DNA of 64,000 bases from Halobacteriovoraceae bacterium (GTDB lineage: Bacteria > Bdellovibrionota > Bacteriovoracia > Bacteriovoracales > Bacteriovoracaceae), in the NCBI GenBank assembly GCA_002712005.1, contig PASP01000017.1:60808-124807 (forward strand), in the 5' to 3' direction. Under the pieces are notes generated by a model, which was not told the DNA's origin, did no database searches, and saw only the letters and a program-made list of their open reading frames with translations. Both the position numbers and the translations under genes were made by a program. How positions within the stretch are numbered: the first letter of the stretch is position 1; every line of letters begins with the position of its first letter. Positions 43,140 through 51,209 of this stretch are shown here, one piece after another.

Positions 43140-43501
43140 ATACGAACGCGTTTATTGGCCCTACGCAGACGATCAATAAGAATTTGCACAAGCGCTCGAT
43201 ACCACTTCGGTTGAGAATTCAAATAGGCCTGTAACTTCTCTCTCGGAATGACAGTAAGTTCACAGTCGCCGATGGCCTTAACAGTTGCACTCCTAGGCTC
43301 ACTATCAAGAAAAGACATCTCCCCTACAAGTTCACCTGAATATATCGTTGCAATCTGTCTTTCTGAATCACCTTTTCTTTGAAAAACAGCCATAGTGCCC
43401 GAGGCGAGGTAATACATTTCATTCGATTCCTCGCCTTCACGCATAAGATATTCTTCTGCATTTAGTTTTAAAGTACTCGTGGTTGCGACTGTATCATTCA
43501 T
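43136..43501 (-). CDS. cyclic-nucleotide-binding domain protein
   Basis: The 121-residue product is a single CNMP-binding domain with little else. It has the beta-roll pattern YLMREGEESNEMYYLASGTM, then the phosphate-binding cassette region SGELVGEMSFLDSEPRSATV, where the short helix and Arg are visible. The C-terminal helices (WYRALVQILIDRLRRANKRV) are typical of eukaryotic-style or solitary CAP-domain proteins. No DNA-binding domain follows, so it is a stand-alone sensor, not a Crp-like regulator. GGAG lies 6 nt before ATG. Confidence 0.9.
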   Translation of the reverse strand: MNDTVATTSTLKLNAEEYLMREGEESNEMYYLASGTMAVFQRKGDSERQIATIYSGELVGEMSFLDSEPRSATVKAIGDCELTVIPREKLQAYLNSQPKWYRALVQILIDRLRRANKRVRI

Positions 43502-43588
43502 TTGATTCTCCGAGATTTACCCTATCAATCATAATGAATAATAAATTCTGTTGGAAGAAGAAATTTTTTACATCTTCTCTCTCTAAGC

Positions 43589-45967
43589 TTAATCCGTACT
43601 TTTAAAACTGACCTTTTGACTTTGATCTTCCCAATGGGCCATAATTCTTCCCTCTGAAAGTTCACCTTTAATAAGCTGGCGCGATAGAGGTCGGATAACC
43701 AGTTGGTTAAAAACAGAGCTCAATGGTCTAGCACCGAAAATTTCATCATAGCCCCTATCACTCAGTACTTTAACTAGGGCTTCATCAATTTCAAGCTGTA
43801 TTTTCTTCGCAAGAAGTCGCTGATTGAGAAGCTTGAGTTCCTTACTCACGAGGTTATTCATCACAGAGCGATCAAGAGCATGATAATCTAAAATACTATC
43901 TATTCGACCAAGGACCTCGGGTTTAAAGTCATACTCAAGATTTTTTGAGTTTGTCGTCATAAAGACGATGGTATTTTTAAAGTCAATGACCCGACCTTTA
44001 TTATCTGTTAATCGACCATCATCTAAGATTTGAAGGAGGATATCCGAAAAATCGTGATGGGCCTTTTCAATCTCATCAAAGAGCACAACACTGTAGGGCT
44101 TTAAGCGCACAGCTTCTGTGAGAACGCCACCCTCCTCATGACCAATATATCCCGCAGGAGCGCCAATCAATTTGGACACACTATGCTTTTCAGAATATTC
44201 AGACATATCCAAACGTATGATATTTCTTTCTGTATCAAAGAGAAATTCTGCTAATGCTTTAGCGGTCTCAGTTTTACCAACACCTGAAGGACCTCTTAAG
44301 AGAAAAGACCCCAAGGGTTTTGAGTCGTCTTTTAATCCCGCATGGGAAGTCATTAGAGTTTCAGATATTTCATGAAGAGCTTCTGATTGTCCAAATACTC
44401 GTTGGTTGAGATGAGCTTCCAGCTCAAGGATATTATCCTGCTTATCTTTTAAAATTTTCTCTAGCGGAATACCTGTTTGTCGATGAATAACTGTGGCTAT
44501 ATCCCGTGCATTGAGTGACCAATCATGAGTTGTCTCTTTAAGCTTAGCTTCAACTTCTGGAATGAGATGATACTTAAGTCGTGATGCACTTTCGTAATCC
44601 GCATTTCTCTCGGCCTGTTCCAATTCGAATCGGTAGCGATCCAACTCATTGGTTAATTCACTCATACGCTTTAAATTGAGAACCTCTTTTTCCCAAGCTT
44701 CTCTTTCCACTTGGAAAGATTCTTCCAATTCAGAGATCTCCCTTTTTAAATCTTCATTATCCGATTCAAATTGGGCACGGGTTTTCAACTGACGAATCTG
44801 AGTTTCTTTTTCGGCCAAGCGACTAGGCATGGCCTCTGCTGATAACTTAAGCGCTGAAGCAGCTTCGTCTACTAAATCAATGGCCTTATCCGGAAGGTTC
44901 TTATCCGTAATATATTGATCACTCAAGGTTACAGAGTTGTAAATGGCATCATCACTTATTTTAATACCGTGATGGGCCTCTAATTTGTCTTTTAATCCCA
45001 TTAAAATTTCAATGGAGTCCTCTATACTTGGCTCATTAACAGGGACAGGACGAAAACGTCGATCAAGAGCAGCGTCTCCAAGAATATACTTTCGATACTC
45101 TTCGTGAGTAGTCGCTCCAATACAATTAAGTTCTCCACGGGCCAAAGCAGGTTTCAATAAATTGGCCGCATCCATAGCTCCGTCCGTCTTACCGGCACCT
45201 ACGAGTTGATGCATTTCATCGATGAAGAGGATACACTCTCCTGCCTTAGATTTAAGAAATTTAATTAATCCTTGTAGACGCTCTTCAAACTCACCTCTAA
45301 ATTTGGTTCCGGCCATAAGGGCTCCCATATCGAGAGAGTAAACGGTTTTTCCTTGAAGAACATCGGGGACTGACCCATTTAAAATAGCATGGGCAAGACC
45401 TTCTACGATGGCGGTTTTCCCAACACCCGCGGGACCAACAAGGACAGGGTTATTCTTCCCGCGTCGACCTAAGATTTCCATGACCGCTCTGATCTCTTTA
45501 TCTCTTCCGATTACAGGATCAAGTCTTCCTTCATTGGCCATTTCGTTGAGATCAATTAAAAAGGAAGGGACTTCCTCTTCTTCTTGATCACTTCCCTTTA
45601 AAATTGTTTCTAAATCCAGTTCAAGATGAGAAAAGAATTCAGGCAAATAACGTAATATCTCCGTTTCCGTCACTTCTGATTTTCCATTTTGGATAGCAAG
45701 ACTGGAGGCCTTAGTAAGCCATTCCGATAATTTGGCATTGGCCCGTAATTGATCCATACCCACGGCCGTTTGAGCTTGAGGAAGCTGTTCTAATTCGCCT
45801 ATTAATTTCTTCTTATAAGGTTTTAAATTCTTACTCAAAAATGAGGTAGGATTTTTGTAGAGACCCCAAAGTAAATGAATGGGATAGATCTCCGTGTTCT
45901 TTCTCTCCATAGCTTCACTGTGAGCAATATCAAGGGCTCCTGCTACGACTGAATTGAACTTATTCAT
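43589..45967 (-). CDS. clpB: ClpB-type AAA+ protein-disaggregating chaperone
   Basis: The 792-residue protein has two AAA+ domains with Walker A motifs [13 protein letters not shown] (about residue 178) and [13 protein letters not shown] (about residue 560), and the N-domain. It also has a coiled middle segment (about 390-480) and the conserved Arg-finger and sensor regions. It is shorter than E. coli ClpB (857), mainly because the coiled middle domain is compact. The IGF/L ClpP-docking loop is not evident, which favours the ClpB rather than the ClpA/C role. AGGAG precedes ATG, and a sigma-32-like promoter lies about 72 bp upstream. It should rescue aggregated proteins with DnaK. Confidence 0.9.
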   Translation of the reverse strand: MNKFNSVVAGALDIAHSEAMERKNTEIYPIHLLWGLYKNPTSFLSKNLKPYKKKLIGELEQLPQAQTAVGMDQLRANAKLSEWLTKASSLAIQNGKSEVTETEILRYLPEFFSHLELDLETILKGSDQEEEEVPSFLIDLNEMANEGRLDPVIGRDKEIRAVMEILGRRGKNNPVLVGPAGVGKTAIVEGLAHAILNGSVPDVLQGKTVYSLDMGALMAGTKFRGEFEERLQGLIKFLKSKAGECILFIDEMHQLVGAGKTDGAMDAANLLKPALARGELNCIGATTHEEYRKYILGDAALDRRFRPVPVNEPSIEDSIEILMGLKDKLEAHHGIKISDDAIYNSVTLSDQYITDKNLPDKAIDLVDEAASALKLSAEAMPSRLAEKETQIRQLKTRAQFESDNEDLKREISELEESFQVEREAWEKEVLNLKRMSELTNELDRYRFELEQAERNADYESASRLKYHLIPEVEAKLKETTHDWSLNARDIATVIHRQTGIPLEKILKDKQDNILELEAHLNQRVFGQSEALHEISETLMTSHAGLKDDSKPLGSFLLRGPSGVGKTETAKALAEFLFDTERNIIRLDMSEYSEKHSVSKLIGAPAGYIGHEEGGVLTEAVRLKPYSVVLFDEIEKAHHDFSDILLQILDDGRLTDNKGRVIDFKNTIVFMTTNSKNLEYDFKPEVLGRIDSILDYHALDRSVMNNLVSKELKLLNQRLLAKKIQLEIDEALVKVLSDRGYDEIFGARPLSSVFNQLVIRPLSRQLIKGELSEGRIMAHWEDQSQKVSFKSTD

Positions 45968-46038
45968 ATAAACTCCTATTCTGGTGGTCTATCATTGAAA
46001 GGGATCTCATTTTCCCTTTCTTTCCTTCTCCCTTTACA

Positions 46039-46067
46039 AGATGGGGGCTCTTATAAAAACGTCAAGG
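46039..46067 (-). promoter_or_regulatory. sigma-32 (RpoH)-like heat-shock promoter of clpB
   Basis: On the minus strand CCTTGACG (46060-46067) and CCCCATCT (46039-46046) are separated by 13 nt. The -10 part matches the RpoH consensus CCCCATNT exactly, and the -35 part resembles CTTGAAA with two changes. It is about 72 bp before the clpB ATG. It sits in the divergent region with the MscS gene. Confidence 0.65.
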
Positions 46068-46126
46068 TTAACCTTTGATTTTCCTAGTAACTCAGGTAAA
46101 TTAGGGCAATCAAAAAGGAAAATAAG

Positions 46127-47857
46127 ATGAAATTTACGACTCATAAAATGGCTCTTCTCTTTAGTATTTTGACCCTATTTCTCTTTACTCAAGCAGAGTT
46201 ATTAGCAGAAAAACCCCTTACCTATCCCAGCCGAGATTTTTCAAGTCCTCGCTCTACCTTCAATTATTTTTTAAAAACGATGAAGGGCTATAAGTTAGGG
46301 GATAAAGACGCCATTGATCTCGCTGTAAGAACCCTTAATCTAAAATCGATTCCTCGCGATGCTAAAACATTAGTGGGCGAGCAAAATGCAGTAAAATTAA
46401 TCAATACCCTAGATCACTTGGAATATGTGGACATTGAAACGATTCCAGGCTCAGACTGGGTAGAATCCAATCCGAATAAGAAGACTTGGGTTTATAAAGC
46501 AGAGACCATTGAGTGGAATAAAGAAACTTATAATGTTGAAATCTCCCTTGAAAATACCGCTACAGAAAAGCAACCTGCTCCTCGCTGGCTTTTCAGTGAA
46601 AAGACTATGGAGACCATCTCTCTCTATGAAAGAGTGGTCAAAAAAAATGACTTGGCCAAGGGGGTGACGGCCTACTCAAGTTGGAAAGAAAATCTCAAAA
46701 ATCAGATGCCAGAATGGACGGCCCATCAAAGCTTCATCTTAATGAATGGACAATGGATGGGTCTCTTTGCTCTTATTCTTCTGGCCTATATTATCGAAAG
46801 AATTATACGCCTCTATCTTGCCAAGCTCATTGTTCATTTTTTAGCAAAATCGGGTATCCAAATTTCTAGTGAACTCAATCGTAAATTCACTCTTCCCATG
46901 GGCATTATTCTCTTTACGGCCATGTGGACCTTGGGAGTACAATTACTTGAACTCGACTACCAAGTTCTCTCGTGGTTCTTAAAAGGGGCCAAGGTCGCCT
47001 TTACCTTTGGCTGTGTCTTGGCCTTTTATCAACTGGTTGATCTTCTCTGTCTCTATCTTGAGAAGAAAGCGCAAATATCAGAAAATAAATTTGATGATAT
47101 TCTCGTTCCTTTAGTGAGAAAGTCTTTAAAGACATTTGTTGTGGCCGTTGGAATTATCGCTGTGGGCGATGCCCTCTCCTTAGATATGAAAGGTCTTCTC
47201 GCCGGAATGGGGATTGCAGGCCTAGGGGTTTCCCTCGCTGCTAAAGATACCATCTCAAATCTCTTTGGCTCTCTAACTGTTCTTCTTGATCGCCCCTTTC
47301 GCATTGGGGACTGGGTCAATATAGATAATGGAATTGAAGGTACAGTAGAAGAAGTAGGTTTAAGATCTTGTCGAATTAGAACCTTCTATAATTCTCTTAT
47401 TACAATTCCCAATGGAATGCTCACCAATGCTCATATTGATAATTATGGTATGAGACAATTTAGACGTTACACCACAAATTTAGGAGTTCAATACGATACT
47501 CCTGTTGAAAAAATAGAGGCGTTCTGTGAAGGCATTAGAGAGATCATTCGTAAACATCCCCATACACGTAAGGATTATTACCATGTCTATCTCAATGGAC
47601 TAGGAGCTTCGAGTTTAAATATTCTCCTCTATGTATTCTTCATCACTCCAGATTGGGCCGATGAACTCAAGGAACGACATAGATTAATTATGGATATCTT
47701 GAGACTAGGTAAGGAAATGGGCATTCAATTTGCTTTCCCCACTCAAACTCTCCATATGATTCCAGGGGAAAATACCAAGTACGATGGACTTCCCCCTGAT
47801 CTCAGTGCGGAAAGAATTCAAAATTATACTTCTGAAAAAGTAGAGAGACTCTTTTAA
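46127..47857 (+). CDS. MscS-family mechanosensitive ion channel
   Basis: The 576-residue protein starts with a signal-like helix, then an extracytoplasmic domain of about 190 residues. Membrane helices run from about residue 205, leading into the MscS core. The pore helix segment LLAGMGIAGLGVSLAAKDTISN and the beta-domain start RPFRIGDWVNID are diagnostic. The long N-terminal domain resembles the larger MscS relatives (YbiO/MscM-type) rather than the short MscS. It opens under membrane tension and releases solutes at osmotic downshock. It is divergent from clpB. AAGGA precedes ATG. The 3' end is 2 bp from the convergent receiver gene. Confidence 0.93.
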   Translation: MKFTTHKMALLFSILTLFLFTQAELLAEKPLTYPSRDFSSPRSTFNYFLKTMKGYKLGDKDAIDLAVRTLNLKSIPRDAKTLVGEQNAVKLINTLDHLEYVDIETIPGSDWVESNPNKKTWVYKAETIEWNKETYNVEISLENTATEKQPAPRWLFSEKTMETISLYERVVKKNDLAKGVTAYSSWKENLKNQMPEWTAHQSFILMNGQWMGLFALILLAYIIERIIRLYLAKLIVHFLAKSGIQISSELNRKFTLPMGIILFTAMWTLGVQLLELDYQVLSWFLKGAKVAFTFGCVLAFYQLVDLLCLYLEKKAQISENKFDDILVPLVRKSLKTFVVAVGIIAVGDALSLDMKGLLAGMGIAGLGVSLAAKDTISNLFGSLTVLLDRPFRIGDWVNIDNGIEGTVEEVGLRSCRIRTFYNSLITIPNGMLTNAHIDNYGMRQFRRYTTNLGVQYDTPVEKIEAFCEGIREIIRKHPHTRKDYYHVYLNGLGASSLNILLYVFFITPDWADELKERHRLIMDILRLGKEMGIQFAFPTQTLHMIPGENTKYDGLPPDLSAERIQNYTSEKVERLF

Positions 47858-47859
47858 GG

Positions 47860-48264
47860 CTAAGTCAAAAGATCTGGAGAGGTCGTTTTAATGACGCTCT
47901 CCACTTTTTGCTTAAACTGCTCTTCTGTAAAGGGCTTTACTAAGAAATTTTTGGCCCCTTTAGACATGGCATGAGTAAGTATCGCCTTACTTAGCTCTCC
48001 AGAGATAATGATCACAGATTGAGTATTATTAATGTGATCCTTATGGGAAAGCTCACGAATAATATCCACCCCAGTTTTACGAGGCATATTCACATCTAAT
48101 AAGATGACGCAAAATTGTTGATTGAATAATTTCTTTGAGGCTTCACTACCATCCTTGGCCTTAATGATATTGCGAAAATATCCCAAATTTTCACAATACA
48201 TTTCAAGAAGCTCAATTACGGCAGGATCATCATCAATAATGATCACATCACTTCCATAACTCAT
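47860..48264 (-). CDS. receiver-only response regulator
   Basis: The 134-residue protein is a single CheY-like receiver domain. It has the acidic pocket IIDDDP (Asp11-Asp13), phospho-acceptor Asp57 in VILLDVNMPRKTG, the conserved Ser in IIISGE, and Lys in FLVKPF. No output domain follows. It lies 13 bp downstream of a conserved unknown gene and is likely co-transcribed with it. The cognate kinase is not next to it. A role in a phosphorelay or protein interaction is likely. Confidence 0.94.
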   Translation of the reverse strand: MSYGSDVIIIDDDPAVIELLEMYCENLGYFRNIIKAKDGSEASKKLFNQQFCVILLDVNMPRKTGVDIIRELSHKDHINNTQSVIIISGELSKAILTHAMSKGAKNFLVKPFTEEQFKQKVESVIKTTSPDLLT

Positions 48265-48277
48265 AAAAAAACCCTAG

Positions 48278-49687
48278 CTATACTTCACAAGGAAAATCAA
48301 AGAGACATTTTTCCTTCACTTCTTTGGCCACGATATCGGGAACCATTTTTTCCCAACCTGGCTCATTATTTTGAATCATACTCAATACTGTACGAGACCA
48401 TATACTAAAATAATTCTTATCATAATCCTCAATATCTTCAATTCTTTTGATGCTACAGAGATAATCAATTAGCTGTTTCACGTCTTTATGGACTTGAGCA
48501 TCCTTTGAGGAGAGAACTTTCTTTCCATCATCACTGAGAGCAGGATAAACAAAGACCTCCGTCTTATGGCCAAGAAGCTCACCAATGCCCCCAAGGAGTC
48601 CATTGGGGTTATTAGCATACTTATCAAAACTAAAGACTTCCTCTAAATTGTAGTAACCCATAACAAAGGCTACTTTGCCATTGGTACAGGTTGAAAGGTA
48701 GCGGGAAAGTTCTCCATAGGTATTGTAACTCGAAACTAAACACATCTGTCCCAACTCACCCAAGAGATTAATACGGGCCAAGAAATCCTCACTGATAATT
48801 TGCCCCCCTCTTTCCTTGAGTTTACTCATAGAAATCTCAGGAACGACAACGATATCAGAGGCCTTCTCTTCGCCAATCTTTTTACAAAAAGCATTTCTTC
48901 CCTTCTCAAGCATATCCATATTAAAGAATGTTGGCGGACGATAGGAACCACGAGAAACTAAGAGTTTCTTCTTATAGAATTCATCCTTTGCAGAAAGAAT
49001 AGTGCCATCACTTCCAAATAAAACGGACTCTGTATAGCTACGCTTAACCAATTCAAGAGGCCAAAGTCTTCGGTCTTGTCCAGCAAAGGCAGGACCAGTA
49101 ACGTCAATATAGTCGATGAGAATACGATCCGTGGAAAGACCGTTCATCAGTGTTTTTACAAATTGAACTCTATCTTCTCTCTCTCTAAAACAATTGTAGA
49201 TAAGATTAGTTCCCAAGACACCAAGGGCTTCTTGTTGTTGAAGGTTGATATGATCAAGCATTCGCACATGAAGAATCATTTGAGAGTATTCAGCACGAGC
49301 TTCATGCTGAAAACGCACACCCATCCAACCGTGGCAATCTGCTGAAGAATTAAAAGATTTAGCAGCAACCGTATCGGCAAAGACGAAGAATTTTGTTTCT
49401 CCACCCCTTTGCTCATCAAGCCTTTCAATAAGTTGCTCATGCTCTTTTTCCAACATGGTCTCCAAACGAGATTTGGAAACATAGCGACCTGATTTTCCAT
49501 AAATAGAATCACTTACTGTCATATCATAGGCCGACATAGACTTTGCAATGGTCCCAGCAGCTCCACCGGCCCTAAAGAAATGCCTGGCCACCTCTTGCCC
49601 TGCACCGATCTCGGCAAAAGTACCATAAATTGATGAGTCGAGGTTTATATCGAGGGCTTTTTGCGCTGTATCAAGCATCCTGTCCAT
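48278..49687 (-). CDS. conserved protein of uncharacterised family
   Basis: The 469-residue product is assigned to ATG 49687 because AAGGA lies 5 nt upstream; an upstream start would overlap that site. Its N-terminal segment (YGTFAEIGAGQEVARHFF, then GAAGTIAKSMSAYDM and DSIYG) matches a widely conserved protein family that databases often label TonB-dependent receptor or nicotinate-nucleotide adenylyltransferase. I do not believe either label: no signal peptide, no barrel and no HxGH motif are visible. Later segments CHGWMGVRFQ and GTNLIYNCF fit the same family. It is upstream of a receiver-only response regulator, 13 bp away. A soluble cytoplasmic enzyme is my best guess. Function unknown. 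Confidence 0.75.
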   Translation of the reverse strand: MDRMLDTAQKALDINLDSSIYGTFAEIGAGQEVARHFFRAGGAAGTIAKSMSAYDMTVSDSIYGKSGRYVSKSRLETMLEKEHEQLIERLDEQRGGETKFFVFADTVAAKSFNSSADCHGWMGVRFQHEARAEYSQMILHVRMLDHINLQQQEALGVLGTNLIYNCFREREDRVQFVKTLMNGLSTDRILIDYIDVTGPAFAGQDRRLWPLELVKRSYTESVLFGSDGTILSAKDEFYKKKLLVSRGSYRPPTFFNMDMLEKGRNAFCKKIGEEKASDIVVVPEISMSKLKERGGQIISEDFLARINLLGELGQMCLVSSYNTYGELSRYLSTCTNGKVAFVMGYYNLEEVFSFDKYANNPNGLLGGIGELLGHKTEVFVYPALSDDGKKVLSSKDAQVHKDVKQLIDYLCSIKRIEDIEDYDKNYFSIWSRTVLSMIQNNEPGWEKMVPDIVAKEVKEKCLFDFPCEV

Positions 49688-49891
49688 GGGCATCCTTATT
49701 GGAATAAAAAGTAAGTATGCCACTATTTTAGGCAGATTTTGGCCACCTGTGAAGGGGCAAAATGACTCCTAAGCTTTGGAAAATATGTATAGTTTATGAT
49801 TAGATATAGTTTAACCTATTGAAATTACGAAAAGTCCCCAATAAAACTCTAACAAAAACTTCCACAAGCTCCGAAAAGCCCATTAATAGGG

Positions 49892-49897
49892 TATAAT
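49892..49897 (+). promoter_or_regulatory. TATAAT -10 element for the 43-residue membrane peptide
   Basis: A perfect TATAAT sits 34 bp before ATG 49932; no convincing -35 is found. Transcription would start near 49904, so the transcript would begin with the hairpin at 49906-49920. Confidence 0.5.
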
Positions 49898-49905
49898 AAG
49901 TAATA

Positions 49906-49920
49906 CCCGAACCAATCGGG
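49906..49920 (+). promoter_or_regulatory. 5' leader hairpin CCCGA-ACCAA-TCGGG before the ribosome binding site
   Basis: A perfect 5-bp stem with a 5-nt loop lies directly in front of AGGAGG (49921-49926). At the predicted 5' end it could protect the message or tune access to the ribosome binding site. It is short and could be chance. Confidence 0.35.
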
Positions 49921-49931
49921 AGGAGGTTTCT

Positions 49932-50063
49932 ATGGCCATGCAATCATTCGTCGAGCTACTCATTTTAGGTATCGGTATGATCTCACTAGGAAACCTGGCC
50001 ATACAGGCTAAGAAGGCCCACGAAAAGAAGAAAGTTCGTGTCAAAGTTCCAGTGAGAAAATAA
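49932..50063 (+). CDS. 43-residue membrane peptide
   Basis: A short gene below usual length cut-offs. AGGAGG lies 5 nt before ATG 49932, and the frame ends in TAA 50061-50063. The product has one hydrophobic helix (FVELLILGIGMISLGNLAI) followed by a basic tail (KKAHEKKKVRVKVPVRK), so it should insert with the tail in the cytoplasm. It has its own -10 element and a leader hairpin. No family is recognised. It is 107 bp upstream of a trypsin-like protease gene and is probably separate from it. Confidence 0.7.
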   Translation: MAMQSFVELLILGIGMISLGNLAIQAKKAHEKKKVRVKVPVRK

Positions 50064-50170
50064 AACTACCCCTAATTTAAGGCTTTTCCCTTACTTTTTT
50101 ACTCAATCCCTTGAGATTGTTGCGCTATGCGATATTATGGCCCCTCAAAACTTATGAACGAGGGCCAAAT

Positions 50171-51136
50171 ATGGATTTCAATCACCTAATCACTTTTAAT
50201 ATAAAGAAGAAAAAAGCTATATCCCTAGGGCTTACCCTCCTTCAATTATGCTTAATCAAGCCCGCCTATGGTGAAGGATCTAATTTTGATGTCATTTACG
50301 GTAAAGATAATCGCTTTGAAACCTCAGAGTATCCAGATCGCTCTTTTAGGGATAAAGCGAAATCTGTTGCCGCCATGGTGAGAACTCGATCTCTACGTCC
50401 AGACTTTGCGACGGACCCGGATAATTTTACAACCTTCTTTAAGAAAACGGCTTCTCGATCTTATAACGTTTGTAAAGATGAGCCCTATGCAGAACAAAAT
50501 GTTCTTCCTATTTGTACCGGTTTTCTAGTCGCCCCTGATACTCTTGTTACCGCCGGACATTGCGTAACGGAAGATACGCCCTGTGACTCTTATAGCTGGG
50601 TATTTGGCTTTGAAGAAGGAACGACTCGTTTCTCAAATGACAATATTTATCGCTGTAAAGAAGTGGTTTCCACAGAACTTTCAGAAACCAAATTTAAGCT
50701 AAAAGACTATGCGGTTATTAAACTTGATCGCGAAGTTGTTGGTCGTGAACCTCTAGAGTTTAGAAAGAAAGGAAAGCCTAATTGGGGAGAAGATCTTCTC
50801 ATCATTGGTCATCCTTACGGTCTTCCTCAGAAGATTGCCGATGGGGCAAAAGTTAAAACCGGAAATCTCCTTGGAGTATTTAAACCCTTTCAAACCTTTT
50901 TTAGAAAACAAGACTTCTTTATTACAAATCTTGATAGTTTTGTTGGAAACTCAGGCTCCCCTGTTTTCAACCAAGAAACAGGACTCGTTGAAGGAATTCT
51001 TATTGAAGGTGCCGATGACTTTATCCTTGATGAAGAAGAAGGTTGCCAACGTACGGCCTATAAGAAGAATGGAAATCATCATGCCGAGGAAAAGGTTTTC
51101 CGTATCAATCGTATTGAATACCTAAAAAATCTCTAA
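50171..51136 (+). CDS. exported trypsin-like serine protease (S1/V8-type)
   Basis: ATG 50171 is chosen because GAGGG (50160-50164) lies 6 nt upstream; the TTG at 50111 is not needed. The 321-residue product has a signal peptide (SLGLTLLQLCLIKPAYG). The triad has His in VTAGHCVTED, Asp in LKDYAVIKLDR and Ser in VGNSGSPVF. It resembles the glutamyl-endopeptidase/V8 or trypsin-like family of secreted enzymes. Several Cys pairs (DTPCDSY, YRCKEV) suggest disulphides. It is likely secreted into the medium or periplasm for protein breakdown. Specificity cannot be read from the sequence. Confidence 0.92.
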   Translation: MDFNHLITFNIKKKKAISLGLTLLQLCLIKPAYGEGSNFDVIYGKDNRFETSEYPDRSFRDKAKSVAAMVRTRSLRPDFATDPDNFTTFFKKTASRSYNVCKDEPYAEQNVLPICTGFLVAPDTLVTAGHCVTEDTPCDSYSWVFGFEEGTTRFSNDNIYRCKEVVSTELSETKFKLKDYAVIKLDREVVGREPLEFRKKGKPNWGEDLLIIGHPYGLPQKIADGAKVKTGNLLGVFKPFQTFFRKQDFFITNLDSFVGNSGSPVFNQETGLVEGILIEGADDFILDEEEGCQRTAYKKNGNHHAEEKVFRINRIEYLKNL

Positions 51137-51209
51137 TTACACATTTACAAGTGACTTGCATAAACATAGAATTGGTCTGAACTCATTATTTTAGACAAGG
51201 ATCAATTCT

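Noticed and set aside
48278..49687. Label TonB-dependent receptor for the 469-residue protein
   Set aside because: No signal peptide, plug or barrel is present, so the database-style name is not supported by the sequence.
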